Of a DNA stretch of 64,000 nucleotides, positions 50,470-60,163 are shown piece by piece. Made by a program: the position numbers and the translations under genes. Positions within the stretch are counted from its first letter, which is position 1. Each line of letters begins with the position of its first letter. Origin of the DNA: Verrucomicrobiia bacterium (lineage in GTDB: Bacteria > Verrucomicrobiota > Verrucomicrobiia > Limisphaerales > JAEYXS01); NCBI GenBank assembly GCA_036405135.1, contig DASWYF010000002.1, forward strand, positions 186,001 through 250,000, written 5' to 3'. The notes under the pieces were generated by a model that saw only the letters and a program-made list of their open reading frames with translations, searched no databases and was not told the origin of the DNA.

Positions 50470-51768
50470 ATGCTGGATATCAAACTGGTTCGCGAGAAGA
50501 CGGATTATGTCCGCGAACGGCTGTCCACCCGAGGAGCGGGGGACGAAAACAAGATTTCGGAACTGCTGCAGCTTGATGAGCAGCGGCGCAAGCTGGTGGC
50601 GGAAACAGAGACGCTCAAGTCTCTGCGCAATCGTGTCTCCAAAGAGATCGGTGCGCTCATGGGCCAGAAGAAGCTCGAAGAAGCCGAGGCCAAAAAAGCC
50701 GAGACACGCACACTGGGGGATCGTATCGCAGATATCGATCGTCAGGTGGCTGAAGTGGAAGCCAAGCGTGATCAGCTTCAGCTCACCATTCCCAACGTGC
50801 CGCATGAGTCTGTCGTCGTCGGCAAAACTGCGGCGGATAATCCGATTGTGCGCGAGTATGGCACCCAGCCGCAGTTCGCCTTCAAGCCCAAGACGCACAT
50901 CGAACTCGCCGAGGCCAGCAAGCTCATCGATTTCAATCGCGGTGCGAAGCTCTCCGGCAGCGGCTTCCTGCTCTACACGAACTGGGGCGCTCGCTTGGAA
51001 CGTGCGCTCGTGAATTTCCTGCTCGACCTGCACACGACCGAACACGGTTACACGGAAGTGGCACCGCCTTACATCATCAACAAAGAGTGCATGGTGGGCG
51101 TGGGGCAGTTTCCGAAGTTCATGGATCAGGCGTATGCCGTCATGAAGGGCACGGACACCGAATCGCCCGCGCAATATCTTCTGCCCACGGCTGAAGCTCC
51201 GGTGGCGAATATCCATCGCGAGGAATTGCTGAAAGGCGAACAGCTCCCGATTTTCTACTGCGCTTACAGCCCTTGCTTCCGCGCGGAAGCTGGTGCAGCC
51301 GGTGTTGGTACACGCGGCATGATCCGTGTGCATCAGTTCGATAAGGTAGAGCTCATCAAGATCGTCCGCCCGGAAGATGGTTACGCCGAACACGAGAAGA
51401 TGGTGGCGAATGCCGAAAAAGTTCTGCAACTCCTCGAGCTGCATTACCACACCATCATGCTCTGCACGGGTGACATGGGTTTCGCCAGTGCCAAGACGTA
51501 TGACATCGAGGTCTGGGCACCGGGACAGGGGCAGTATCTCGAAGTATCGAGCTGCTCGAACTGTGAAGATTTTCAGTCACGTCGTATGGGCATGCGTTAC
51601 AAGGATGAGAAAGGCGAGAATCGCTTCCCTCACATCCTGAACGGCAGCGGGACCGCCTTGGCCCGTCTGTTCGTTGCCTTGGTGGAGACACACCAGCAGG
51701 CCGATGGTTCCATTCGTATCCCAGCACCGCTGCAGCCGTATCTCAAAGCTGACAAGATCCCTGCATGA
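50470..51768 (+). CDS. serS: Seryl-tRNA synthetase
   Basis: 432-residue class II synthetase. The N-terminal coiled-coil arm (MLDIKLVREKTDYVRERL ... KKLEEAEAKKAETRTLGDRI) binds tRNA-Ser; the catalytic domain has motif 2 FRAEAGAAGVGTRGMIRVH and motif 3 NGSGTALARLFVALVE. ATG at 50470 chosen over an upstream in-frame codon at 50431, since MLDIK is the family start. The stop overlaps the glgA start (ATGA). Confidence 0.95.
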   Translation: MLDIKLVREKTDYVRERLSTRGAGDENKISELLQLDEQRRKLVAETETLKSLRNRVSKEIGALMGQKKLEEAEAKKAETRTLGDRIADIDRQVAEVEAKRDQLQLTIPNVPHESVVVGKTAADNPIVREYGTQPQFAFKPKTHIELAEASKLIDFNRGAKLSGSGFLLYTNWGARLERALVNFLLDLHTTEHGYTEVAPPYIINKECMVGVGQFPKFMDQAYAVMKGTDTESPAQYLLPTAEAPVANIHREELLKGEQLPIFYCAYSPCFRAEAGAAGVGTRGMIRVHQFDKVELIKIVRPEDGYAEHEKMVANAEKVLQLLELHYHTIMLCTGDMGFASAKTYDIEVWAPGQGQYLEVSSCSNCEDFQSRRMGMRYKDEKGENRFPHILNGSGTALARLFVALVETHQQADGSIRIPAPLQPYLKADKIPA

Positions 51769-53213
51769 AAATTCTGCTCGCGAGCAGTGAGGTCCATCCG
51801 TTCTCCAAGACGGGCGGGCTGGCTGACATGGTCGGCGCTTTGGCAAAAACGCTGGCGCGCCTCGGCCATCAGGTCGGTCTCGTGACACCTCTCTATCGCG
51901 GCATCGCGGAGAAGCACAAAGGTCTGCAACCCTTCGATTGGAAGCTGGAGATCCCATTGGGCGACCACGTCGTTTCCGGTGGTGTGCAGGTGTTACAGCC
52001 CGAGCCAAATCTCACGATCTATTTCATCGACCAGCCTGAGTTCTATCAACGTTCCGGACTGTATCTCGAGGGCGGCCACGACTACGCGGATAACGACCAG
52101 CGCTTCATCTTCTTCAGTAAAGCGGTCGTTAATTTGGCGCTCTATCTTCCGTGGCAACCGGAGATCGTTCACATCCACGATTGGCAGGTAGGGCTGGTGC
52201 CGCTGCTTCTGCAAACGGAAGCGGCGAAAGCGGGCAAAGGCAAACCGCCTGCTTCTTGCCTCACCATTCATAACCTTGCGTATCAAGGTGTCTTTGGCGC
52301 TTCCTCCTTCTGGCTTACGAACGCGCCTTTCGCCTATTTCAATGCGGATGGGGCCGAGTTCTGGGGCTCGCTGAACTGCCTGAAAGCGGCCATCGCGTTT
52401 TCCGATTACATCACCACCGTGAGTCCGCGTTATGCGCGTGAAATCACCACGGAAGAGTTCGGTTGCGGATTGGATGGGTTGCTCCGTTCGCGACAGGATC
52501 GTTTAGTGGGTATTCTGAATGGTGTGGATTACGACGAGTGGAACACGACGAATAATCCGTGCTTGGTATCGCAATTCTCCGCCGAAGATCTGGCCGCGAA
52601 AACCGCGAACAAGCTGGCCTTGCAAGAGCAGCTTGGATTGCCGGTGCGTGCAGATGTCCCGATGTTCGGCACGGTGTCACGCCTCGCAGATCAGAAGGGC
52701 ATGGATATCCAGCTTGGTGCGCTGGAAGAGATGCTCGCGGCGGACATGCAATTCGTCCTCCTCGGCAGCGGCAGTGCTCAGATGGAGAATGCCTTCCGCG
52801 ATCTCGCCAAGCGCCATGCGGGCAAGGTCGGCATCAAGATCGGTTATGATCATGTGCTGGCGCATCGCATTGAGGCTGCGTGTGATTTCTTCCTGATGCC
52901 CTCGAAGTTCGAGCCTTGCGGCTTGAACCAGATGTACAGCCTGCGCTACGGCACCATTCCCGTTGTGCGTGCCGTGGGTGGTTTGGACGACTCGGTGATA
53001 GATGCCACAGAATCAGGCGATGAAGCAAATGGCATCAAGCTGCACGAATACTCAGTGCGTGCACTCGCCAAGGCCATCCGCAAAGCGCTGATCCTTTATA
53101 AAGATCCCGAAGTGCTCACGCATTTCCGCCAGAACGGCATGAATGCGAATTTCTCTTGGGATCGTACGGCAGAGGAGTATGTGGCGGTGTATCAGGCGGC
53201 GATGAAGGGGTAG
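51765..53213 (+). CDS. glgA: Glycogen (starch) synthase
   Basis: 482-residue GT5 enzyme that extends glycogen from ADP-glucose. Signature KTGGLAD (15-21), HIHDWQVGLVPLL, LTIHNLAYQGVFG, and the C-terminal SKFEPCGLNQMYSLRYGTIPVV with the catalytic Glu. Start overlaps serS by 4 bases, so the two are coupled; the other glg genes are not in the window. Confidence 0.94.
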   Translation: MKILLASSEVHPFSKTGGLADMVGALAKTLARLGHQVGLVTPLYRGIAEKHKGLQPFDWKLEIPLGDHVVSGGVQVLQPEPNLTIYFIDQPEFYQRSGLYLEGGHDYADNDQRFIFFSKAVVNLALYLPWQPEIVHIHDWQVGLVPLLLQTEAAKAGKGKPPASCLTIHNLAYQGVFGASSFWLTNAPFAYFNADGAEFWGSLNCLKAAIAFSDYITTVSPRYAREITTEEFGCGLDGLLRSRQDRLVGILNGVDYDEWNTTNNPCLVSQFSAEDLAAKTANKLALQEQLGLPVRADVPMFGTVSRLADQKGMDIQLGALEEMLAADMQFVLLGSGSAQMENAFRDLAKRHAGKVGIKIGYDHVLAHRIEAACDFFLMPSKFEPCGLNQMYSLRYGTIPVVRAVGGLDDSVIDATESGDEANGIKLHEYSVRALAKAIRKALILYKDPEVLTHFRQNGMNANFSWDRTAEEYVAVYQAAMKG

Positions 53214-54713
53214 TTAGGGCGTCACCGTTATCACAGGATTGGTTTGCAGTTTGGCTTTAATTAAGTCTGCCTCCAATGTGATCAATGCCGGATTGAGTTT
53301 TTTTGCCACTCGTGCCATTTGTAAAGCTTCTTCCTGTCGACCCATTGAAGTGAGCAGCGAGGCGTAACGATAAACGGCTTCCGGTGAAGAGGGATTCAGT
53401 GCGAAGGCCTGTCGATAAGCGAAATCCGCTTCTTTGATGTAGCGCTGTTGCTCAGCGGTAAGCCGATGGATGTCGGCTTGTTTCTTATTCATCTCTTCTG
53501 CTGATAGTCGATAGATCGCCCTTATCTGCTCGGCACAATCATTGATGCGCCAGACGTAGATGCCCGCGATGGCAGAGCGGCATTTGGACCAGTTGGCCGA
53601 GGCGGAATTGTAAGCGGGAACTTTTCTCCAAAAGGTGGCCATGCGCGTGAAATTAGTCTCGCCTTTGAAGCCCGTGAAATCTTCCCGCACGTAAACTTTT
53701 TCCACGAAATCGCAGATTTCGGTCATGGTAGTTTCCTCTTTTATCCAGTCACCGATGAGTGGCGTGATTTGCTTATGCCAATAATCCCGGTCTTTTTGGA
53801 TCATTTCCGAATTCAGTTCGTCGAGCTTCTGCCGGTTGATTTTAATGATGAGTCCATGCGGTTCCGCATACGGATAGATCCATGCGTTGGGAAAACCTTC
53901 ACACACATAGAACTGATGGTTTGGGTTTCGCTCGAACATCACTTTGGAGATGAGACTGTTGATGGCCATGATCGCTGTCATTCCGGAAACGGCCACCCGG
54001 TTTCCCTCCTTTTTCAAATCTTCACCAGGTTGCAGTTTCCCTTGTTGCATGCGTTTGACTGCATCCTGGATGTATTCATCGAATGCCTGCTGGGAGTCAC
54101 GCAATGTAGGGATGTAGATTCTTGGCTCAAACATGGTGCGGAGATAGGCGAGATAAAGCCCATCTGCCATAGCATGCTGCGTGATCACGAAGAATGGATC
54201 ACCCTTGGCATGGTCCCGGCAGAGTGCCGTGGGCACGAATCGCCCCGTATCCGTATCTCCAAAGTAGATGCTGCCAGGTGGGATAAGACGCATGACTTCC
54301 TCGCCAAACTTCAGGACGAGATTGGAATCTGGCTGAGTGCATTGCAGGTAGAAGCGGTCTGTTTCATTGATGGGATTCCACGCCATTGTCAGCATCCGTT
54401 CATCGTAGCTTTTGTTGCCATCGAACTGATGACTCCGGCTCGCCATTTTTCCGTAGAGATTCGTGACGGTGGCCCAGTCTCCTTTCTTGCCCGCCTCAAA
54501 GTAAGGCCATATCTCTGGTGGCAACTCTTTCTTTTCCATGCTGACCAGCTGCCGGGCTTGCGCCTCCTTGGCGTTGAAGAAAGCCTTTATCTGCGGTTCG
54601 TTTTCAGGCCGCTGCAAAAGGGATGGTTCTTTTGCGCAACCCGATAGAAACAAACCGCCCACAAGCCCGGCAGTCAGCAACAGCAATGACAACCAATGGT
54701 GTTTTCTCCCCAT
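53214..54713 (-). CDS. Lipoprotein with TPR-like C-terminus
   Basis: 499 residues. Signal peptide with lipobox (LFLSGC, Cys about 26). The central part has no motif I recognise (EIWPYFEAGKKGDWATV; IYFGDTDTGRFVPTALC; FYVCEGFPNAWIYPYAEPHG). The C-terminal 60 residues (EADFAYRQAFALNPSSPEAVYRYASLL) are TPR-like. Similar long lipoproteins occur in Verrucomicrobia and planctomycetes, sometimes called DUF2723-associated, which I cannot confirm. Stops convergently against glgA. Confidence 0.7.
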   Translation of the reverse strand: MGRKHHWLSLLLLTAGLVGGLFLSGCAKEPSLLQRPENEPQIKAFFNAKEAQARQLVSMEKKELPPEIWPYFEAGKKGDWATVTNLYGKMASRSHQFDGNKSYDERMLTMAWNPINETDRFYLQCTQPDSNLVLKFGEEVMRLIPPGSIYFGDTDTGRFVPTALCRDHAKGDPFFVITQHAMADGLYLAYLRTMFEPRIYIPTLRDSQQAFDEYIQDAVKRMQQGKLQPGEDLKKEGNRVAVSGMTAIMAINSLISKVMFERNPNHQFYVCEGFPNAWIYPYAEPHGLIIKINRQKLDELNSEMIQKDRDYWHKQITPLIGDWIKEETTMTEICDFVEKVYVREDFTGFKGETNFTRMATFWRKVPAYNSASANWSKCRSAIAGIYVWRINDCAEQIRAIYRLSAEEMNKKQADIHRLTAEQQRYIKEADFAYRQAFALNPSSPEAVYRYASLLTSMGRQEEALQMARVAKKLNPALITLEADLIKAKLQTNPVITVTP

Positions 54714-54798
54714 GAATCTGGTTGGTTTTCATAGGATAGACACCAAGTTGGAGAAATTTGTATGAGGATCGCGCCATTAGGTGCGAAAGATTCGTAGC

Positions 54799-54968
54799 AG
54801 CGGCTTTTAAGCCGCTGTGTGAATGGAGAGCAAGTTCCGTCACGTAGTGACGGTAGATCTAAGGATAATGGCGAAGTATCTTGCGTCGCGATGCGACGCT
54901 GTAATCTGGAAATGCCAACCACGGGTTGGAAACCCGTGGCTATGAATCTTTTCTCGCTAACGCGAGAA
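54799..54968. repeat. Cluster of five different perfect hairpins
   Basis: Within 170 bases: AGCGGCTT/AAGCCGCT (54799-54816), CCGTCAC/GTGACGG (54837-54853), GCGTCGC/GCGACGC (54883-54899), CCACGGGTT/AACCCGTGG (54919-54939) and TTCTCGC/GCGAGAA (54951-54968), with loops of 2-4 bases. Between the TPR lipoprotein and ispE. Confidence 0.75.
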
Positions 54969-54982
54969 GGAGAAAGTTTGAG

Positions 54983-55855
54983 TTAAAGCTCCACAGAAGC
55001 GATCCACGCGGTCTCGCCGAACTTGCCTTTGAACTCCTCGATCACGGCATCCGCAGCCGCTTTGCTTGGGAATACGGCGAAGGTGGTGGAGCCGCTGCCG
55101 GACATCATCGCGCGGAATGCGCCACGGGCTTCGAGAAAATCCTGATACATCTTTAAGATGGGATGCTTCTCCAGCACGGGTGCTTCGAGGGAGTTGTAAA
55201 AGAGCTTCACGGCGGCTTCAGTATCCGCAGTGTTCAGGGCATTGACCAGTTCCTGAGAGCGACCGGCGCGCCCATTCAAGTCCTCCGGGAAACGGGCGAG
55301 ATTCTGATATGCCCATGCGGTGGAAACCCCGAAGCCAGGATGGATGAGCAGCATGGCGCAACCTTGCAGCGCTTTGAAAGGAGGCAGCGTCTGGACCTTC
55401 TCACCACGACCGATAGCCAATGCCGGACCTTTCTGCAAAAAGAATGGAACATCGGAACCGAGGGCAGCGGCGAGATCGTAGAGACGGTTCTCGGGAAGAC
55501 GTTGACCGAAAAGTTCGTTCATGCCCAGCAGCGTGATCGCGGCATTACCACTGCCACCGCCCAAGCCAGCGGCCATGGGGATACGTTTCTCTAAATGGAT
55601 TTTCACTCCATCGAACATCTTTGCATTCGTCAAAAAGCCCGAGGCGGCCCGATGAACGAGATTGCTGGCATCCACGGGTAGGCTGGGTTCACTGCAGGTG
55701 AGGGTGACACCGCGCCCGGCGCGCTCAAAGGTGAGCGTGTCATGGAGCGGTATGGGGAGCATCACGGTCTCCAGTTCATGGAAGCCATCCTGGCGCTTGC
55801 CCAAGATGTTCAGGATCAGGTTGACCTTGCAGTGCGATTGATATGTCAGTGGCAT
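54983..55855 (-). CDS. ispE: 4-diphosphocytidyl-2-C-methyl-D-erythritol kinase
   Basis: 290-residue GHMP kinase of the MEP isoprenoid route. N-terminal CKVNLILNILGKRQDGFHEL, ATP loop PMAAGLGGGSGNAA and C-terminal MMSGSGSTTFAVF are diagnostic. ATG at 55855. The gene is single here; the other MEP genes are outside the window. Confidence 0.94.
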   Translation of the reverse strand: MPLTYQSHCKVNLILNILGKRQDGFHELETVMLPIPLHDTLTFERAGRGVTLTCSEPSLPVDASNLVHRAASGFLTNAKMFDGVKIHLEKRIPMAAGLGGGSGNAAITLLGMNELFGQRLPENRLYDLAAALGSDVPFFLQKGPALAIGRGEKVQTLPPFKALQGCAMLLIHPGFGVSTAWAYQNLARFPEDLNGRAGRSQELVNALNTADTEAAVKLFYNSLEAPVLEKHPILKMYQDFLEARGAFRAMMSGSGSTTFAVFPSKAAADAVIEEFKGKFGETAWIASVEL

Positions 55856-55869
55856 CTCGCGTATTTAAA

Positions 55870-55904
55870 ATAAAAACGGCGCCAACAAGCAAATGTTGGC
55901 GCCG
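55870..55904 (-). terminator. Rho-independent terminator of the TIGR04073-like gene
   Basis: 11-bp stem (CGGCGCCAACA/TGTTGGCGCCG, 55877-55887 with 55894-55904), 6-base loop; TTTTTATTTTA follows on the minus strand. It lies 19 bases past the stop of the gene at 55923 and just before ispE. Confidence 0.88.
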
Positions 55905-55922
55905 GCTGTTTGAAAAGCTTTT

Positions 55923-56432
55923 TTAGTAATCAAAGATGTGGAAACGGCTGCCCGGAACCATCGGGAAGGCATCACCCGCGCTGAAACCAATCTGCGTATC
56001 CGTCGCGAAAATGCTGTCGGAAATCAGCCCCGGCTTGAAATTCGTGGGGTAGGCCGGGTCTTCCGTCATGAAGTTGATGGACCAGACTTGCTTCGGCTGG
56101 TAAGGACCTCCGATGTAGATGTCCTCGTTACCTTTGCTATGCTTCATGTAGAAAGGATCGTAAGACGGGAAGGGGAAGGTGACGATTTCAACAACACCCA
56201 AGGCGGTGCGGGTCACGCTACGGTTGATACCCTTGATAAAACCGGAGGTGTAAGCCTGATCGGGGCCATACCACATGGCGGTTTGCTCCATGGAGCGACG
56301 AAGGTCACCGAGACGGGCGAATTCTGTGGCGTTATTGATGCCGCGACCGAGCTTGTGGGAAGGGCCAGCACAGCCGGTGGTCAAAGTGACCGCGACAGCC
56401 GCCGAAAACAACAGGGCCAATGGTTTGCGCAT
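55923..56432 (-). CDS. Lipoprotein resembling the exosortase-associated TIGR04073 family
   Basis: 169 residues. Signal peptide with lipobox LTTGCAG. The body has KLGRGINNATEFARLGDL, then a long spacer and VTRTALGVVEIVTFPFPSYD, close to the R-G-x-x-N ... TRT-x-x-G-x-x-E-x-x-TFP-x-P pattern of TIGR04073, a family found in genomes with exosortase/PEP-CTERM sorting. No exosortase or PEP-CTERM protein is in the window. Function unknown. Confidence 0.72.
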   Translation of the reverse strand: MRKPLALLFSAAVAVTLTTGCAGPSHKLGRGINNATEFARLGDLRRSMEQTAMWYGPDQAYTSGFIKGINRSVTRTALGVVEIVTFPFPSYDPFYMKHSKGNEDIYIGGPYQPKQVWSINFMTEDPAYPTNFKPGLISDSIFATDTQIGFSAGDAFPMVPGSRFHIFDY

Positions 56433-56571
56433 AGGTTAGTCAGCGTGATTACTGGTTGAACTTATTCAACCTAGCACAATCTTGTAAAGCAGCAATTCGC
56501 ACCGTTCTTTGGAAACGGATTGACCCACTGGCACCGGCTGGCGTTTGCTGGGGAAAAGGAACCTTTTCTAT

Positions 56572-56877
56572 ATGCTAATCGTTCATGTCCATGTGCATGT
56601 GAAACCAGAATCGGTGGAAGCGTTCAAACTTGCCACCATTGAGAACGCCCAGCTTAGCGTGCAGGAACCGGGTATTGCCCGTTTTGACATCGTTCAACAA
56701 CAGGATAACCCGTCCAAGTTCGTGCTAGTAGAGGTCTATCGGAATCCGGAAGCCCCGGCGAAGCACAAGGAGACCAAGCACTACGCCAAATGGCGCGACA
56801 CTGTGGCGGACATGATGGCTGAGCCACGCGCGAGTGTGAAATACAGCAATATATTCCCAGAAGATGCGAAGTGGTAG
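56572..56877 (+). CDS. Antibiotic biosynthesis monooxygenase-like (LsrG/YgiN type)
   Basis: 101 residues; single ferredoxin-like ABM domain, as in LsrG (autoinducer-2 degradation) and YgiN (quinol monooxygenase). Sequence: [63 protein letters not shown] at 56572 with AAAAGGA about 11 bases ahead. Sixteen bases before the alcohol dehydrogenase, so likely an operon. Confidence 0.83.
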   Translation: MLIVHVHVHVKPESVEAFKLATIENAQLSVQEPGIARFDIVQQQDNPSKFVLVEVYRNPEAPAKHKETKHYAKWRDTVADMMAEPRASVKYSNIFPEDAKW

Positions 56878-56893
56878 GGTTTGACTACGCATT

Positions 56894-58069
56894 ATGACGC
56901 GCTTTGAATTTGCTACGGCAACGCGGATTATTTTTGGCTCTGGAACTTTACCAGAAGCGGCGAAGGCAGCGCAGGGATTTGGTCGGCGGGTGTTTCTGGT
57001 GACAGGCAGCCGGGCGGACCGCGCGCAAGGTTTGCTGAGTCAGTTGCAGCGAGCGGGATTGGAGGTCGTGATGGCTTCAGTGAGCGGTGAGCCGACGACA
57101 GACTCTGTGCAGGCTTTAACGACTCAAGCTAAGGCTGAACGGTGTGATGTGGTGATCGGCTTCGGCGGCGGCAGTGTGATCGATGCCGCCAAGGCCGTGA
57201 GTGGCTTGCTGACGAATGACGGAGATTTGTTCGATTACTTGGAAGTGATCGGCAAGGCATTGCCGCTGAAAAATCCGGCAGCTCCTTACATCGCGATACC
57301 CACTACCGCGGGAACTGGTGCGGAAGTCACGCGGAATGCGGTGCTCGGCTCCAAAGAGCATCGGGTGAAAGTGAGCCTGCGCAGTCCGCTAATGTTGCCG
57401 CGATTGGCTATTGTGGATCCGGAGTTGACGTATGATTTGCCAGAGGATGTGACGGCTTACACTGGCTTGGATGCGTTGACACAGGTGATCGAGCCTTACG
57501 TCTGCGCCAAGGCGAATCCGATGACGGATGGCTGGTGTGTGGAGGGGATTCGCCGTGCTGCCAAGTCGCTGCGTAAAGCGGTGGAGCAGGGGAATGACAA
57601 GGTGGCGCGTGAAGATATGGCGGTGACGAGTCTCTTCGGTGGGCTGGCGTTGGCGAATGCGGGTCTTGGTGCGGTGCATGGATTTGCTGCGCCGTTCGGT
57701 GGGATGTTTCCCGCACCGCATGGAGCGGTGTGTGCCGCGCTGCTGCCGCATGTGATGGCGGCGAATATCAAGGAATTGCGGGAGAGTGCACCGGGCAGTA
57801 TAGCCTTGGCGCGCTATGAGGAGATCGGGAGATTGCTGACAGGAAGGCTGCAAGCGAGCGCGGAAGATGGCGTGGAGTGGGTGGAAAAACTTGTGAACGA
57901 TTTACGAGTGCCCAAGCTTTCTCAATATGGCTGTTTGGAGAAAGACGTGGAATCCGTCGTGGAGAAAGCGGCGAAAGCGAGCAGTATGAAGGCGAACCCG
58001 GTGGAGCTTGCTGCAGGTGATTTGAGCAGAATTTTGAAAGCGGCGATGAGAGAAGAAATTAACCGCTAA
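56894..58069 (+). CDS. Iron-containing alcohol dehydrogenase
   Basis: 391 residues of the Fe-ADH family. NAD site VVIGFGGGSVIDAAKAV; metal site region IPTTAGTGAEVTRNAVL, GLDALTQVIEPYVCAKANP and the His pair in AVHGFAAPFGGMFPAPHGAVCA. Substrate not determinable. With the upstream ABM gene it may handle small aldehydes or quinones. ATG at 56894. Confidence 0.88.
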   Translation: MTRFEFATATRIIFGSGTLPEAAKAAQGFGRRVFLVTGSRADRAQGLLSQLQRAGLEVVMASVSGEPTTDSVQALTTQAKAERCDVVIGFGGGSVIDAAKAVSGLLTNDGDLFDYLEVIGKALPLKNPAAPYIAIPTTAGTGAEVTRNAVLGSKEHRVKVSLRSPLMLPRLAIVDPELTYDLPEDVTAYTGLDALTQVIEPYVCAKANPMTDGWCVEGIRRAAKSLRKAVEQGNDKVAREDMAVTSLFGGLALANAGLGAVHGFAAPFGGMFPAPHGAVCAALLPHVMAANIKELRESAPGSIALARYEEIGRLLTGRLQASAEDGVEWVEKLVNDLRVPKLSQYGCLEKDVESVVEKAAKASSMKANPVELAAGDLSRILKAAMREEINR

Positions 58070-58132
58070 ATACACGAAAAGAGAAAAGGGTGCGATCGTT
58101 CGCGTATTTAGCGTATTTCGCGGTAAATAATC

Positions 58133-60163
58133 TTACCCCAAACTCGCCCGTATCCCCGCAAAAATCGACTTCCCTGTCTCCACCGTCACCGGCTTCTTCG
58201 ACTTCTCGCTCATGTGTTCCACCAAGTTTTCCGGCATCTCCTTCAAGAACGACGACGGGTGGCACGGCATCGGCTGGCCGTAACGCATCCGCGCATCGCA
58301 ATGGCTGACCATCAGGCTTTCTTGCGCGCGCGTGATCGCCACGTAGAAAAGTCGCCGCTCTTCATCGAGCGTGCCTTCCACTTTGCTCCGTGCGTGTGGT
58401 AAGAGTCCTTCCTCCATGCCCACGATGAACACATGCGGATACTCCAAGCCCTTGCAGCTATGCATCGTGATGAGCGTAACCGCATCGCCTTTCACTTCCT
58501 TGTCCTCAGCGCGCTCGGTATCCAGCGTCATCTCTTCCATAAACTCCACCAGGCGATCCTGCGGCTTCGGTGTGCCGCCCGGAGTCGTGTCCAGTGTGGC
58601 GACGAGTTCGCTGATGTTCTTCACGCGATTCTCGGCAGTCTCCGGATCTTTCTCCGACTTGCGCAAATCATCTAGATAACCCGTCTCCGTCAGGAAGTTA
58701 TTCGCCCAATTGCTCAGTGAAAGCGTGTCCTCCGATTGCAACGGCTCGCGCATCTTTTCGATGAACAGGAGAAATGCCTGGATGCTTTCCTTGATGCGCG
58801 TGAGAAACGAGTCCTGCACATCCGTATGCCGCATCGCCGCATACACCGAGCATCCGCGCTCATGACTTGTCTCCAGCAATCGCTGCATCGTCGTATCGCT
58901 CAATCCACGCGCTGGCGTGTTCGCGATGCGCAAGAGGCTGATGTCATCGTGCGGATTGATGAACGTGCGGATATACGCCATGAAATCTTTGATCTCACGA
59001 CGGTCGAAGAAACTCTGCCCGCCGATCAAGTGATAACGCACGCCGGCCTTGCGTAATGCCGTTTCAATCGGTCGCGCCTGCAGATTCGTGCGGAACAAAA
59101 TCGCATGATGCACCCAGGGAATCTGCCGTGTCATGCGGTTGAACTCGATCTGCTGCACGATCTCCCGCGCCTCGTCTTCGTCCTTCGGGTACTTCGCGAT
59201 CGTGATTTTCTCACCTTGGCCTTTGGTGGACCAGAGCTGTTTGCCGCGCCGTTGCGTGTTGTTCTTGATGACTGCGTTCGCTGCTTCGAGGATCGTGTTT
59301 GTAGAGCGATAATTCTGCTCCAGCTTCACGACCTTCACTTCAGGGAAATGCTGTTCGAGATTCAGCAGGTTCGCGACTTCCGCGCCGCGCCAGCCGTAGA
59401 TGCTCTGATCATCATCACCCACCACACAGAAGTTCCGATGCACCTTCGTCAGGAAATGCACGAGCTGGAATTGCGCTGCATTCGTGTCCTGATACTCGTC
59501 CACCATCACGTATTGATACTTCGCACGGCACGATTCCAGCGCCTCCGGATGCTCCTCAAAAAGCCTCAGCGTGAGCAAAATCAGATCATCGAAGTCCACC
59601 GCATTACACGCCTTCAACGCCGTGTCGTATTGACGACGCACGTGCAATGCCAGAGCACGCACGCTCTCATCCGCGAACAAGGTGGAATCCACGCCTCCAT
59701 TCTTGAAGCGGCTGAGCATCGAGAGAATCGCGCCCGGATCGGACTTCTCGCCCTTCGAGGAAAGGCGGCTCATGATCTTCTTGATCGCCCCGAGCTGTTC
59801 GCTCTCACTGTAAATGACGAAATTCTTTTTGTAGCCGAGCTTCTCGATGTGCTGGCGCAAGATGCGCACGCATAGAGAATGGAACGTGCAGATAGTAGGG
59901 CGAGGCGGCTTCTCTTCACCCTTCTTGGCGCGCTGCGTCGGCACGAGCTTGCTGATACGCTCCTGCATCTCCTTCGCCGCCTTGTTCGTGAAGGTCACCG
60001 CCAGGATATTTCCCGGATTCACCCCGCGATCGATCATGTGCGCGATACGCACCGTGATCACACGCGTCTTCCCCGTGCCCGCGCCGGCAAGGATCAAGAC
60101 CGGTCCCTGAATCGTGCGGACCGCTTCCCGTTGCTGCGGGTTGAGTGAACCAATATCGAACAT
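58133..60163 (-). CDS. UvrD/PcrA-family DNA helicase
   Basis: 676-residue SF1 helicase. Walker A LAGAGTGKTR (25-34), VTFTNKAAKEMQERI (Ia), DEYQDTN (Walker B), VGDDDQSIYGWRGA (III), LEQNYRSTNTI, LITMHSCKGLEYPHVF (V) and VAITRAQESLMVSH (VI). The open frame runs to 62542 but its first part is repeat DNA and the shadow of the DEAD gene; the true start is the ATG at 60163 (MFDIGSLNPQQRE). Acts in repair or plasmid/phage replication in related bacteria; here probably DNA repair. Confidence 0.93.
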   Translation of the reverse strand: MFDIGSLNPQQREAVRTIQGPVLILAGAGTGKTRVITVRIAHMIDRGVNPGNILAVTFTNKAAKEMQERISKLVPTQRAKKGEEKPPRPTICTFHSLCVRILRQHIEKLGYKKNFVIYSESEQLGAIKKIMSRLSSKGEKSDPGAILSMLSRFKNGGVDSTLFADESVRALALHVRRQYDTALKACNAVDFDDLILLTLRLFEEHPEALESCRAKYQYVMVDEYQDTNAAQFQLVHFLTKVHRNFCVVGDDDQSIYGWRGAEVANLLNLEQHFPEVKVVKLEQNYRSTNTILEAANAVIKNNTQRRGKQLWSTKGQGEKITIAKYPKDEDEAREIVQQIEFNRMTRQIPWVHHAILFRTNLQARPIETALRKAGVRYHLIGGQSFFDRREIKDFMAYIRTFINPHDDISLLRIANTPARGLSDTTMQRLLETSHERGCSVYAAMRHTDVQDSFLTRIKESIQAFLLFIEKMREPLQSEDTLSLSNWANNFLTETGYLDDLRKSEKDPETAENRVKNISELVATLDTTPGGTPKPQDRLVEFMEEMTLDTERAEDKEVKGDAVTLITMHSCKGLEYPHVFIVGMEEGLLPHARSKVEGTLDEERRLFYVAITRAQESLMVSHCDARMRYGQPMPCHPSSFLKEMPENLVEHMSEKSKKPVTVETGKSIFAGIRASLG

